DNA of 55,944 nucleotides, taken from an uncultured Prevotella sp. (GTDB lineage Bacteria > Bacteroidota > Bacteroidia > Bacteroidales > Bacteroidaceae). The stretch is taken from the NCBI GenBank assembly GCA_946415755.1, contig CAMKTS010000020.1, positions 1 through 55,944 of the forward strand, given 5' to 3'. The position numbers and the translations under genes are program-made. This document shows, one piece after another, positions 8,916 through 17,516 of this stretch (positions within the stretch are counted from its first letter, which is position 1; each line of letters opens with the position of its first letter). A model generated the notes under the pieces. That model searched no databases, had not been told where the DNA came from, and saw only the letters and a program-made list of their open reading frames with translations.

Positions 8916-10427
8916 ATGTTCGAAAATCAACCGAAAGGTCTTTTTGCGTTGGCATTGGCCAACACTGGCGAGCGCTTTGGTTACTATACCATGCTTGCTG
9001 TCTTTGCCCTGTTTTTGAGAGCTAACTACGGATTGACTCCTGGTACTGCAGGTATCATCTACAGTTCATTTTTGATGTTTGTCTACTTCTTCCCTCTGGT
9101 CGGTGGCTTTATGGCCGACAAGTTCGGCTTTGGTAAGATGGTGACAACAGGTATCATCATCATGTTCCTGGGCTATCTGTTGCTATCTGTGCCCCTTGGT
9201 GGTGATAGCTTCGCACTGGCTATCATGCTGGTAGCACTGGTCAGCATTGGCTTTGGTACTGGACTGTTTAAAGGCAATCTTCAGGTGATGGTAGGCGACC
9301 TCTACAATGACCCCAAGTATGCCGACAAGCGCGATGCGGGTTTCTCCATCTTCTATATGGCTATCAATATCGGTGCCTTGTTTGCTCCTACAGCAGCTAT
9401 CCGTATCATGGAGTGGGCACAGCAGTCGCTGGGTGTTAGCGAGAATGACTCTTATCACTTTGCTTTCGCTGTAGCGTGTGCCTCGCTGATACTTTCTATC
9501 GCTATCTATTACCTCTCGCGTAGCACCTTCCGTCATGTAGAGGGCGGTAAGAAAAAGAGCGGTATTGCCAGCGAGGAGGATACATTGTCGCCAGCAGAAA
9601 CCAAGGATCGTCTGGTGGCTCTTATCCTCGTGTTCGGCGTGGTGGCTTTCTTCTGGATGTCATTCCACCAAAACGGTTTGTCGCTGACCTATTTCGCAAA
9701 TGAGTTTACTGAGACTTCAGCAGAGGGCATCAAGGCCATGGCTTTCAATGTGTGGAATCTGGTGGCTATCATCTTCATGGTATATGCTGCCTTCTCTTTG
9801 TTCCAGGGAAAGACCGCCAAGAGTCGTGGCATTGCTGCGCTTGTCATCGTTGCTGCGCTGGCTTTTCTGGCATATAACTATGGTGTGCTCGATGGTAGCG
9901 TAGAGGTGAAAGCTCCTATCTTCCAGCAGTTCAATCCCTTCTATGTTGTAGCGCTGACTCCTGTGTCACTGGCTATCTTTGGCTGGCTGGCAGCTAAGAA
10001 CAAGGAACCCAAGGCTCCACGTAAGATTGCTTATGGTATGATTGTAGCTGCTGTTGCTTTCTGTCTGATGCTCTATGCTTCGCTGACATTGCCTTCACCT
10101 AACGAGCAGGCTGCACTGGGTGATGCTGGCCCTCGCGTATCGTCCTACTGGCTCATCAGCACCTACCTGATTCTGACTTTCGGTGAGCTGTTGCTCAGTC
10201 CCATGGGTATCTCGTTCGTTTCGAAGGTGGCTCCTCCCAAATACAAGGGTGCCTGCATGGGTGGTTGGTTCGTTTCAACCGCCATTGGTAATCAGCTGGT
10301 AATGGTTGGTGGTATTCTGTGGGGCGACCTGCCTCTCTGGTCAGTATGGGCCGTATTTGCTGCCCTCTGCGTACTGGCAGCCCTGTTCATGTTCTCTATC
10401 ATGAAGCGCCTGGAAAAGGTTTGCTAA
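8916..10427 (+). CDS. Proton-dependent oligopeptide transporter (POT/PTR family)
   Basis: A 503-residue protein with 12-14 predicted membrane helices. The N-terminal ANTGERFGYYTMLAVFALFL matches the first-helix ER(F/G)YY motif of the POT/PTR2 family, and GLFKGNLQVMVGDLY the helix 4-5 signature. POT proteins import di- and tripeptides with protons across the inner membrane, which suits an amino-acid-fermenting Bacteroidales. ATG at 8916 follows an AT-rich 31-nt spacer. The NhaC-type antiporter begins 15 nt downstream, so the two are likely one transcript. Confidence 0.87.
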   Translation: MFENQPKGLFALALANTGERFGYYTMLAVFALFLRANYGLTPGTAGIIYSSFLMFVYFFPLVGGFMADKFGFGKMVTTGIIIMFLGYLLLSVPLGGDSFALAIMLVALVSIGFGTGLFKGNLQVMVGDLYNDPKYADKRDAGFSIFYMAINIGALFAPTAAIRIMEWAQQSLGVSENDSYHFAFAVACASLILSIAIYYLSRSTFRHVEGGKKKSGIASEEDTLSPAETKDRLVALILVFGVVAFFWMSFHQNGLSLTYFANEFTETSAEGIKAMAFNVWNLVAIIFMVYAAFSLFQGKTAKSRGIAALVIVAALAFLAYNYGVLDGSVEVKAPIFQQFNPFYVVALTPVSLAIFGWLAAKNKEPKAPRKIAYGMIVAAVAFCLMLYASLTLPSPNEQAALGDAGPRVSSYWLISTYLILTFGELLLSPMGISFVSKVAPPKYKGACMGGWFVSTAIGNQLVMVGGILWGDLPLWSVWAVFAALCVLAALFMFSIMKRLEKVC

Positions 10428-10442
10428 CAGCTTACAGCTACC

Positions 10443-11855
10443 ATGAGCTTCATCCCATTCTTGGTGCTGACAGTACTCATCACTTGTTGCATTGCCGTCT
10501 TTGGCAGTGCAACACTGGATGGTGCCAGTCAGGTGTCGCTATTGGTGGCATCAGCAGTCAGTGTGCTGATAGGCCATTTCTCCAGGCGACTGGAATGGGA
10601 GAATCTTGAAAAGGAAATATCTGACAAGATAGCGAGCTGTACGCCCGCTATCATCATTTTGTTGTTGATTGGTGCCATTGGGGGCACGTGGATGGTGGCA
10701 GGCATTGTTCCCACCATGATATATTATGGTATGCAGATAATCCAGCCCGAGGTGTTCCTCGTCAGCAGTAGCGTGCTTTGTGCATTGGTGAGTCTGATGA
10801 TAGGCTCTTCATGGACGACAGTTGCCACCATTGGTCTGGCGTTGATGGGTATTGGCAAGGCGCATGGCTTCGACGATGGCTGGATAGCGGGTTCTATCAT
10901 TACGGGTGCTTATTTCGGTGACAAACTGTCACCGCTCTCTGATACTACTGTGCTGGCCTCCAGTGTTTCCGGCACGCCATTGTTCACGCATATCCGCTAC
11001 ATGCTGTTTACTACGGTACCCACGTTTTGTATCTCGCTCACTGTCTTTCTCATTGCCGGATTCACGATGAATGTCTCTGGTCACGGCAATGTGCATGAGT
11101 TTATGCAGGGACTGCAACACACCTTCGTCATCTCGCCCTGGCTGTTGCTGGTTCCTGTGCTGACGGGTGTCATGATAGCTCGCCGGTGGCCTTCGATGGT
11201 TGTCCTGTTTATGGCCATACTCTTGGCAGTCGTTGTTGCCTTGTTGGTACAGCCGCAATTGGTTCATCAGATTTCTGGTGAGAGTGAGCAGGGACTATTG
11301 GTATCTTATAAAGGTATGATGCGTGTGTGTTATGGCAGCACAGATATTGAAACGGGTAATGCTGTGCTCAACGAATTGGTACATACCAGCGGCATGTCGG
11401 GTATGATGCCAACCATCTGGCTTATCATCTGTGCCCAGACTTTTGGCGGTACATTGACGGCTACGGGTCAGCTGCAGGATCTGATGCGACTCATTCTGCA
11501 TTTTGCCCGTGGCACAGCATCGCTCGTTGCATCGACAGTAGGTACGGCTTGTTTCTGCAATATCGCAATGGCCGACCAGTATCTCTCCATCATGCTCACC
11601 AGTTCGATGTTCAAGGATACCTATCATCAGCGAGGTTACGAACCACAACTTCTCAGCCGTTCGTGTGAGGATGGAGCTACGGTCACCTCCGTACTGGTGC
11701 CATGGAATACGTGCGGACTTACGCAGAGCACCGTGCTTGGCGTTGCTACGCTGACCTATCTGCCGTATTGCTTCTTCAACTATCTCTCGCCGCTGATGAG
11801 CGTCTTTGTGGCATCCATCGGTTGGAAAATCAAAAGAATGATTAGTAATGAGTAA
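10443..11855 (+). CDS. nhaC: Na+/H+ antiporter, NhaC family
   Basis: A 470-residue inner-membrane protein with about 11-12 helices. Characteristic NhaC stretches include GSSWTTVATIGLALMGIG and GAYFGDKLSPLSDTTVLASS, the latter with the conserved Asp residues of the ion path. It exchanges sodium for protons, or in some relatives couples malate and lactate exchange. The gene starts 15 nt after the peptide transporter, with which it may share ion coupling. The next gene starts 2 nt after the stop. Confidence 0.87.
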   Translation: MSFIPFLVLTVLITCCIAVFGSATLDGASQVSLLVASAVSVLIGHFSRRLEWENLEKEISDKIASCTPAIIILLLIGAIGGTWMVAGIVPTMIYYGMQIIQPEVFLVSSSVLCALVSLMIGSSWTTVATIGLALMGIGKAHGFDDGWIAGSIITGAYFGDKLSPLSDTTVLASSVSGTPLFTHIRYMLFTTVPTFCISLTVFLIAGFTMNVSGHGNVHEFMQGLQHTFVISPWLLLVPVLTGVMIARRWPSMVVLFMAILLAVVVALLVQPQLVHQISGESEQGLLVSYKGMMRVCYGSTDIETGNAVLNELVHTSGMSGMMPTIWLIICAQTFGGTLTATGQLQDLMRLILHFARGTASLVASTVGTACFCNIAMADQYLSIMLTSSMFKDTYHQRGYEPQLLSRSCEDGATVTSVLVPWNTCGLTQSTVLGVATLTYLPYCFFNYLSPLMSVFVASIGWKIKRMISNE

Positions 11856-11857
11856 TT

Positions 11858-12883
11858 ATGATTACTTTTAAAAGCTGTTATTGGCGTTTAGTGCAATGGT
11901 TTGGCAGGGCATGCTTGGTAGTCATCATTTCTCATTTCTCATTCCTCATTCCTCATTTAGCGTCAGCGCAAACGTTCACGCTCGTCGAGCTGAACTGCGA
12001 GAATCTCTTTGACTTCCAGCACGACTCGCTGAAGCAGGATACGGAGTGGATGCCTGAGGGCCAGCGTCGCTGGACGCCCGCGCGCTATTGGCGCAAGCTG
12101 AACCAGATAGGTCAGGAGATTATCTCGTCAACGGCTGATAGCGTCACCCATCAGCTGCCCGACCTGGTGGCCTTGGTAGAGGTAGAGAACGACTCGTGCC
12201 TCTTCGACCTGACGCGCCGCTCGCTGCTGCGTAATGCGGGCTATGAATATCTGATGACCGAGTCGCCCGATGTGCGTGGCATCGATGTGGCACTGCTCTA
12301 CCAGCCCTTCTCCTTCCGTCCGATATGCTACGAGTGCCTTGATATCACGCCGTTGGAGGGCATGCGCCCCACCCGTGACATCTTGTATGTTCAGGGTGAA
12401 ACCTTGAACCGCGACACCCTCCATGTGTTTGTCGTCCATGCTCCCAGCCGTTATGGCGGTGAGCGGCAGACGCGCCCCAACCGCCGTATCGTGATGGAAC
12501 GGCTCGTTGGTGCTATCCGACTATTGTCTCCAGATGCCAAAGTCATCGTTGCCGGCGACTTCAACGACTTTGCCGACAGCCCCTCGCTTCAGTTCCTGGA
12601 AACCAACAGCCTGCATAACGTCACGCGAGAGGCTAGGGGAGTGCATGGTGCCAGGGGAACCTATCGCTATCAGGGCCACTGGCAGAGCATTGACCACGTG
12701 CTGGTCAGTTCCGCATTGCAAGGGCGTATCAGTCGTTCGTTTGTCAACGATGCCCCGTTTCTTCTCGAAGAGGACAAGAAGTATGGCGGCGTAAAGCCCC
12801 TCCGTACCTTCAACGGCTATCGCTACCAGCGTGGTTTCAGCGACCATCTGCCGCTGGTGGTCTCTTTCACCATCGCCCCATAA
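11858..12883 (+). CDS. Secreted endonuclease/exonuclease/phosphatase-family protein
   Basis: A 341-residue protein with an N-terminal signal region ending SASAQT-like (LASAQ). The EEP fold is marked by LVELNCENLFD (metal-binding Asn and Glu), LVALVEVEN, VVHAPSRYGG, AGDFNDF and the terminal SDHLPLVV with the catalytic Asp-His. These motifs are complete, so a metal-dependent phosphodiesterase or nuclease outside the cytoplasm is expected. The hydrophobic core of the signal peptide is encoded by a run of 7-nt repeats (11924-11958). ATG at 11858 lies 2 nt after the antiporter stop. Confidence 0.83.
   Translation: MITFKSCYWRLVQWFGRACLVVIISHFSFLIPHLASAQTFTLVELNCENLFDFQHDSLKQDTEWMPEGQRRWTPARYWRKLNQIGQEIISSTADSVTHQLPDLVALVEVENDSCLFDLTRRSLLRNAGYEYLMTESPDVRGIDVALLYQPFSFRPICYECLDITPLEGMRPTRDILYVQGETLNRDTLHVFVVHAPSRYGGERQTRPNRRIVMERLVGAIRLLSPDAKVIVAGDFNDFADSPSLQFLETNSLHNVTREARGVHGARGTYRYQGHWQSIDHVLVSSALQGRISRSFVNDAPFLLEEDKKYGGVKPLRTFNGYRYQRGFSDHLPLVVSFTIAP
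11924..11958 (+). repeat. Heptamer array inside a signal-peptide coding region
   Basis: Five consecutive 7-nt units (ATCATTT, CTCATTT, CTCATTC, CTCATTC, CTCATTT) encode part of the hydrophobic core of the secreted EEP protein. Since 7 is not a multiple of 3, gain or loss of one unit would shift the frame. Confidence 0.85.
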
Positions 12884-12930
12884 AAAAAGCTAAAAAATAT
12901 CTTCCATAACCATTTTTCATAAAAAAGTTG

Positions 12931-12938
12931 TACTTTTG
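12931..12938 (+). promoter_or_regulatory. Likely -7 element for the cupin lipoprotein gene
   Basis: TACTTTTG matches the Bacteroidetes consensus exactly and sits 67 nt before the chosen ATG, in the 122-nt gap after the EEP gene. There is no clear -33 box. Confidence 0.55.
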
Positions 12939-13005
12939 CAGCCGGAACACAGCCCAACAGTTGTTATACGTGACTTTAAAAGACATTCATCAAATACTAT
13001 CAGCA

Positions 13006-13473
13006 ATGGAAAAGACAATGAATTGGATGCTTGCCGCCATCCTTGTTTGCGGCACAAGTTTATGCACATCGTGCTATAAGGCAAAAACCGATAATCCTGT
13101 GGAAGAACAGAAGGTGGTGAGCACCGAGCTGATTCGCACTAGCCAGAGCTGGGACGGTGTGGAGCTGCCCGACTATCTGCAGGGCCGTCCCGAACTGGTA
13201 GCCGTGAAGTACGTCTTCCCCGTCGGACAGAAACTGGGCTGGCACCACCATCCCGTTATTAACTATGGCGTGCTGATGCAGGGCGAGCTGACCATCATCG
13301 GCCAGGACGGCAAGGAGAAGGTGGTACATGAGGGCGAGGCCGTCGTAGAGATGGTGAACACCATCCACCACGGCGAGAACCGTGGCAAGAAGCCCGTCAT
13401 CCTCTACATGTTCTACCTCTCACAGAAGGATATGCCGCTGGCTGTTCAGCATCCTGAGATACCCTTGGAGTAG
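13006..13473 (+). CDS. Cupin-domain lipoprotein
   Basis: The ATG at 13006 gives 155 residues with a lipoprotein signal (MEKTMNWMLAAIL...CTSC). The longer open frame upstream overlaps the promoter. The single cupin domain shows GQKLGWHHHPV with metal-binding histidines, a following GVLMQGELTI, and VNTIHHGENRG with a further histidine. Cupins range from sugar isomerases to oxygenases and simple ligand binders, so the reaction is not predictable. The mature N-terminus CYKAKTDNPV resembles those of other lipoproteins here (CTDRTDNPV, CSANEDNP). It precedes the AraC-type regulator by 49 nt. Confidence 0.8.
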   Translation: MEKTMNWMLAAILVCGTSLCTSCYKAKTDNPVEEQKVVSTELIRTSQSWDGVELPDYLQGRPELVAVKYVFPVGQKLGWHHHPVINYGVLMQGELTIIGQDGKEKVVHEGEAVVEMVNTIHHGENRGKKPVILYMFYLSQKDMPLAVQHPEIPLE

Positions 13474-13522
13474 CTCCCATGAATAGTATCAGCCCCGTCA
13501 AAAGGACTCATTTATTCTTGCG

Positions 13523-14695
13523 ATGTTAGACGAAAACGTATCTGCCGCGACCATCTTTTTTTTCATCCTTTACGGCATAACAGGAGTCGTGCCTTTCATT
13601 GCAGCCGTCTATCTGCTGCTGCGACGGGGCAATGCCATCGTACCAGGTGTCACGCCTCCGGTGCGGTTGCGCTATTGGGCGGCATCGTTCTTATTGGTGG
13701 CAGCCTTGGCTCATGTATGGTGGATACTGTTCTATATCTATTCCCGCGACCTGCGCTCCGTGACTTATCTGGTGATTGTGACCGTCGACTTTGTGGGGAT
13801 GGTGACCACTATCGTCGGCACCATGTTTTCCATGCTCCAGGACCGACGGCGGCCCATCTGGCCTGCCTTTGTGGCCATGATACCATTCATGGTGCTTGGG
13901 GTATTTCACGTGCTCTATCCCGACGGTTCTTTCTTGGATATTGGCATCGCCTATAACCTGGTGCTCTATGTGCTGTTCTTTATTTATATGGTATTCGCCG
14001 TCAGGAGATACGGACAGTGGTTGAACGATAACTATGCCGACTTGGAGGATAAGAAGGTGTGGTTGAGCCAGCTGGTGTCACTCGGATACGTGCTGGTGTT
14101 TATCCTCTATGTGCTAGTTGACACTAACTTTAACTTCATCTTCCTTTTGCATATCGCCGAGCTGATTTTTTTCTGTCTGCTGGTGTGGCGTGTGGATACA
14201 TTGCCTGGCCTCACCGCCTTCCCCTCTCAAGATGAGGGGGAGTGTAGCTCTCCCGAAGAAATTTCTCCTGCAGTAATTTCTCCTGCAGACCATTCTACTG
14301 ATGAAACGAACGACTCCCCTCTTGTTAGGAAAGGGGTGGGTAGTGAGACTCTCGACCAAATCGAGCGGCTGTTGGAAGACCACTGTGTGGCTACGCAGCT
14401 TTACCTGCAGCACGACCTGACTGTGCAGCAGCTGGCCCAGACCATTGGCACCAACCGCAATTATCTCAGCCAGTATTTCTCCGGTCAGGACATCACTTAC
14501 AATTCCTATATCAACGATTTGCGCATCAAGCATTTCGTCAATCTCTACCAGGAGGCCGTTGCTGCCGGAAAGCCTGTCGTTGCCCAGCAGTTGGCCAGAG
14601 AAAGCGGTTACCGCAGCTACAGTACCTTCAGTCTGGCTTTCAAGCAGCGCACAGGCAAGAGTCTGACGGTTTGGATGCGCGACGAGGCACAGTAA
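13523..14695 (+). CDS. Membrane-anchored AraC-type transcriptional regulator
   Basis: A 390-residue protein. Residues 1-~225 contain about seven hydrophobic helices; residues ~285-388 are an AraC/XylS DNA-binding domain with two helix-turn-helix units (LTVQQLAQTIGTNRNYLSQYF and VAQQLARESGYRSYSTFSLAF). This layout, a 7-helix sensor fused to AraC, is frequent in Bacteroidetes. The linker (residues ~232-282) is low-complexity and encoded by short palindromes and a 14-nt direct duplication, so it looks recently expanded. The gene ends 77 nt before the repeated element that bounds the MACPF island. It is the only recognisable regulator near that island. Confidence 0.85.
   Translation: MLDENVSAATIFFFILYGITGVVPFIAAVYLLLRRGNAIVPGVTPPVRLRYWAASFLLVAALAHVWWILFYIYSRDLRSVTYLVIVTVDFVGMVTTIVGTMFSMLQDRRRPIWPAFVAMIPFMVLGVFHVLYPDGSFLDIGIAYNLVLYVLFFIYMVFAVRRYGQWLNDNYADLEDKKVWLSQLVSLGYVLVFILYVLVDTNFNFIFLLHIAELIFFCLLVWRVDTLPGLTAFPSQDEGECSSPEEISPAVISPADHSTDETNDSPLVRKGVGSETLDQIERLLEDHCVATQLYLQHDLTVQQLAQTIGTNRNYLSQYFSGQDITYNSYINDLRIKHFVNLYQEAVAAGKPVVAQQLARESGYRSYSTFSLAFKQRTGKSLTVWMRDEAQ
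14221..14339 (+). repeat. Palindromes and direct duplication in the regulator's linker
   Basis: The segment holds CCCCTC...GAGGGG (14221-14239), the duplicated AATTTCTCCTGCAG (14260-14273 and 14275-14288) and CCCCT...AGGGG (14316-14337). The reading frame stays open. It looks like palindromic intergenic-type DNA taken into a coding linker. Confidence 0.55.
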
Positions 14696-14767
14696 CGGTT
14701 CAGCGTCAATTTAAGTGATAGCCATCAGGACTTCACAAGGAATTTTGTATCTTACGAAATAGCCGGT
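14696..14767. other. Short spacer after the AraC-type gene
   Basis: 72 nt with no gene, no convincing terminator and no consensus promoter; it ends where the repeated element begins. Confidence 0.5.
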
Positions 14768-15250
14768 CGGAAGCTGCATATCCTACACTGAATGCTGATA
14801 CCCAATAGGTTATGCAGCTTTTCCTACACTGAATCCTGCACTGAATCCTACACTGAATCTTACACTGCCAGGCATTATACAGACACACTAAACTATACAC
14901 TTAATTCCACAAACCGCAACCAGAATTCAACAAACCGCATCCCTAATTTGGTACATGCAGTCCGGACAGGGAATACATGCTGCTGGTACTAAGAGTTCAA
15001 GGTGCTGGTACTGTCAGTACCAAGTGCATGTACTGTCAGTACCAAGTGCATGGACAAAATTTGGCACTTTAGTTAATAAAATTTAAAACACATTTAACGG
15101 CGAAGACGTGAAGCCTTTTTGGTTTGGTACAGGAATCAGTGTAGGAGTCAGTGCAGGATTCAGTGCAGGATTCAGTGTAGGAAAATTTTCATAATGTGCT
15201 GATAGTCAATGTCAAGTGCAGGATATGCGACTTTTTTCATTGTTTTGCTA
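14768..15250 (+). repeat. Non-coding palindromic repeat element, copy A
   Basis: This ~0.48-kb element has no credible gene. Its ends are inverted repeats of each other (GCATATCCTACAC near 14775; TGCAGGATATGC near 15217-15228), continuing inward for ~95 bp through tandem 12-mers of the type CACTGAATCCTA on the left and their complement TTCAGTGTAGGA on the right. The middle holds two copies of GTACTGTCAGTACCA, itself a palindrome, and the sequence GTCCGGAC. A second copy, in reverse orientation, lies at 50418-50846. The paired ends without a transposase resemble a MITE, but no target-site duplication is evident. Confidence 0.85.
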
Positions 15251-15391
15251 GAGCTAAAAGAAACTTTCCTTTTTTTGATGCCGACTTTCAAAGATGAAGA
15301 CAACGATGCTCTTTCTTCAGTAGAGCGTAGCGTAGTGGTAGCCCTTCAACGCAGATACATGGTCTTAAGAGAGAGGTAGGCATCGAACACG
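15251..15391. other. Gene-free stretch between the repeat element and a hairpin
   Basis: 141 nt without an open reading frame of note. It ends in a terminator-like hairpin, so a small RNA is possible, but no consensus promoter is seen. Confidence 0.35.
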
Positions 15392-15428
15392 AAAAAGCCT
15401 TCCTGTTTTGATGACGGGAGGGCTTTTT
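15392..15428 (+). terminator. Rho-independent-type hairpin
   Basis: AAAAAGCCTTCCTG pairs with CGGGAGGGCTTTTT through a 9-nt loop, with two G-U pairs. A-run and T-run flanks allow it to act on either strand. It would end transcription arriving from the AraC-type gene or an untracked small RNA, isolating the hydrolase promoter at 15502. Confidence 0.72.
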
Positions 15429-15436
15429 GGAGGGTT

Positions 15437-15484
15437 GACTTTCAAAATCTGCAATTTCTGTTTCAAAATCTGCAAAATTTGCAT
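15437..15484 (+). promoter_or_regulatory. Upstream regulatory site with 21-nt-spaced direct repeats (site 1)
   Basis: TTTCAAAATCTGCA occurs at 15440-15453 and 15461-15474, exactly 21 nt apart, that is two helical turns. The whole 48-nt segment recurs before the MACPF run (18312-18359) with 5 mismatches. The second repeat ends 27 nt before the -33 box in both places. Such spacing is known for AraC-type and LytTR-type activators; which protein binds is unknown. Confidence 0.75.
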
Positions 15485-15501
15485 GTGAGTGACGTTTTTG
15501 C

Positions 15502-15532
15502 TTGCAGATTTGGGGGAATTTGATTAGTTTTG
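15502..15532 (+). promoter_or_regulatory. Promoter of the hydrolase lipoprotein gene
   Basis: TTG (15502-15504), a 20-nt spacer and TAGTTTTG (15525-15532) fit the Bacteroidetes vegetative promoter. The start point would be near 15539, leaving a ~145-nt leader before the ATG. Confidence 0.7.
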
Positions 15533-15683
15533 CAGCTAAGTAGCTTTGGATGTCCCGGCGGTATCCGTTCTATGTCACAGAGATAACAAGCAACTACAAC
15601 GAAACATTAGCCCCTTGACAAGGCGGCAATCATGCAGGAGAACATAAAAATAAACGATTAACAATAACAAATAACTAAAAAAC

Positions 15684-17312
15684 ATGATGAAACAGAAAAT
15701 TTTTGCATTGATTGCAACAGCAGTGCTCCTGATTGGCATGGGAGCCTGCACGGACAGGACTGACAACCCTGTAGCCATTAGCCAACAGGAGATGGAACAG
15801 CGTATCATCGGCCTGTGGTCTGAGGAGTTCAACTATGAGGACGTGACTGAGAACGGCAAGCCCTTCAACCGTGCCTTGGTTGTAGTGGAGGCCAAAGCCG
15901 ACCACACGGGCTACGTGGCACTGGCTGTGTTTGATGACGTATTCAACGAGCCGCTCGAGATTTACGGCGGTCCGAAGGACGCGCCGTTCACATGGCAGGT
16001 AACTGCCGAAGGACAGATCATCCTGACCGACCCGAATACAGGCGAGAGCATCAAGCCGGCTCCAAGACGTAGTGGCGAGAGCCACGGCAACTTTGTCGAC
16101 ATCGGTCAGATAAAAATGAACAGTACAGCTGGTAGTATCGCCTTCAGCAATGCATCACATCAGGGTACGCTGAACAGGGCTGCAGGCAATAACAAAGGTT
16201 TGATACAGGACTGGATGGCAAAGTCGACACAACCTCGGGCCTGCATCACCGACAGCATACCAGTGTGGCTTTTCCCCGACTACATGAACTACGTGTTCAA
16301 CTATCCATCGGTAGACCCCTTCGGCAATCCCTGCACACTGAGCGGTACCATCACGGTCGACAAGTCGTATCTCGCCGAGGGTAAGCCTTTCAAGGGCATC
16401 CTGCTCTACAACCACTTCACCATCTATGAAACCACGCAGGCACCGTCGCGTGGGGCCGTCGAGTTCCCGACAGGCGCAGCCCTTACCCACTTTATCGTCG
16501 TAGCTCCCGACTACTACGGCTTCGGCATCACCGAGAAAGAACCGCAGGCCTACTGCATCTCACGGGCTAACGGTCGCGCTTCGCTTGATGCCTACCTCGC
16601 TGCCAAGCGGATGATAGATGACCTGGCTGTGAAGAAGAACGACGACTTCATCATTGCTGGCTACTCGGAGGGAGGACAGACCACGATGGGCGTGCTGCGC
16701 GAAATCTCTGAACGCCATCCTGAGGTGAAGGTGAAGCGAGCCTTCGCCGGCGACGGTCCCTACGACATCAACTCAATGTATAACACCATCTCCAAGGGAG
16801 ACACCGAGATGCCCAGCACCGTCTGCAACGTGCTTTGGGCCTACAACCATTTCTCCAAGCTGGGTTACGACATCCATGACTATCTGAAAGACCCCGTGGC
16901 TGCGAACTTCGACGAGTGGTTCCTCAGCAAGAAGTACAAGCGTAAGGCTCTGGACGAGGAGCTGATCAAGACCAAGAAGACGAGCGACTTCTGTACAGCG
17001 GCTGTCCTCGATACCAACAGCCCCCTGTCGCAACGCTTCAAGGCAGCCTTCAGCGCGGATGCGCTCACCAGCGGCTGGACACCCCGCAGCGACTTCGACA
17101 TCATGCTCTACCACGATACGAAAGACGATGTCGTTCCCGTGGATAACTACTATGCCATGAAGCAGTTCCTCGATGATCATCAGATCAAGACAGAGGGACT
17201 TGTCGCTGACTACAGTGGTACAGCAAAAGAGAGTCTCGGCACGACCAACCATGAGGCTTCGGCCGCTACCTTCTTCGTCAAGATCATTGAGTGGATTAAG
17301 GCCAACTATTGA
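15684..17312 (+). CDS. Alpha/beta-hydrolase (secretory lipase-like) lipoprotein
   Basis: A 542-residue lipoprotein (lipobox LLIGMGAC, cysteine ~22). Residues ~35-150 form an N-terminal beta-rich domain of lipocalin-like appearance; the C-terminal ~350 residues are an alpha/beta hydrolase. The nucleophile elbow is GYSEGG. Candidates for the other catalytic residues are the Asp in DTKDDVVP and the His in TTNHEAS. The overall arrangement resembles secretory lipases/esterases acting on lipid or acyl-sugar esters. It carries the same upstream regulatory site as the MACPF operon, so a shared role is likely, for example breaking down target membranes or released lipids. This link is inference. Confidence 0.8.
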   Translation: MMKQKIFALIATAVLLIGMGACTDRTDNPVAISQQEMEQRIIGLWSEEFNYEDVTENGKPFNRALVVVEAKADHTGYVALAVFDDVFNEPLEIYGGPKDAPFTWQVTAEGQIILTDPNTGESIKPAPRRSGESHGNFVDIGQIKMNSTAGSIAFSNASHQGTLNRAAGNNKGLIQDWMAKSTQPRACITDSIPVWLFPDYMNYVFNYPSVDPFGNPCTLSGTITVDKSYLAEGKPFKGILLYNHFTIYETTQAPSRGAVEFPTGAALTHFIVVAPDYYGFGITEKEPQAYCISRANGRASLDAYLAAKRMIDDLAVKKNDDFIIAGYSEGGQTTMGVLREISERHPEVKVKRAFAGDGPYDINSMYNTISKGDTEMPSTVCNVLWAYNHFSKLGYDIHDYLKDPVAANFDEWFLSKKYKRKALDEELIKTKKTSDFCTAAVLDTNSPLSQRFKAAFSADALTSGWTPRSDFDIMLYHDTKDDVVPVDNYYAMKQFLDDHQIKTEGLVADYSGTAKESLGTTNHEASAATFFVKIIEWIKANY

Positions 17313-17339
17313 TATCTGAATGAATCCCCAGGCGCACTG

Positions 17340-17516
17340 TCATCGTGTCGAACGGTGAGGCTTGACGTACCAATGCTCGTACAGTTCGTCTTGGGGATGT
17401 TCTTCGTTGCGGTGACGGATATACGCCTCTGCTTCCTGTCGGGTAGGGAAGGTCTGGATGAGGTAGTCGCTGTCATCGCCCATCTCGTGACACCTCACCT
17501 CGTAAACGGTACACAT
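17340..17516 (-). CDS. Small protein of 58 residues, coupled to the RelA/SpoT-like lipoprotein
   Basis: The minus strand holds an ATG-to-TGA frame (MCTVYEVRCHEMGDDSDYLI... ending PHRSTR). Its start codon overlaps the stop of the upstream lipoprotein gene as TGATG, the classical arrangement for translational coupling. The composition is charged and soluble with no signal peptide, and includes QTFPTRQEAEAYIRHR. That resembles small DUF-type cytoplasmic proteins with a beta-beta-alpha pattern, but I recognise no family. It converges on the hydrolase gene with 27 nt between them. An immunity or accessory role is possible but unproven. Confidence 0.6.
   Translation of the reverse strand: MCTVYEVRCHEMGDDSDYLIQTFPTRQEAEAYIRHRNEEHPQDELYEHWYVKPHRSTR

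Noticed and set aside
14792..14992. A 66-residue open frame with YTES repeats inside repeat element A
   Set aside because: It is a by-product of the 12-nt tandem units (12 is divisible by 3). The corresponding frame is not preserved in copy B, and there is no promoter or ribosome site.
14820..15190. Tandem CACTGAATCCTA units that at first look like a CRISPR-type repeat array
   Set aside because: Units are 12 nt with no spacers, are inverted at the other end, and there are no cas genes nearby.
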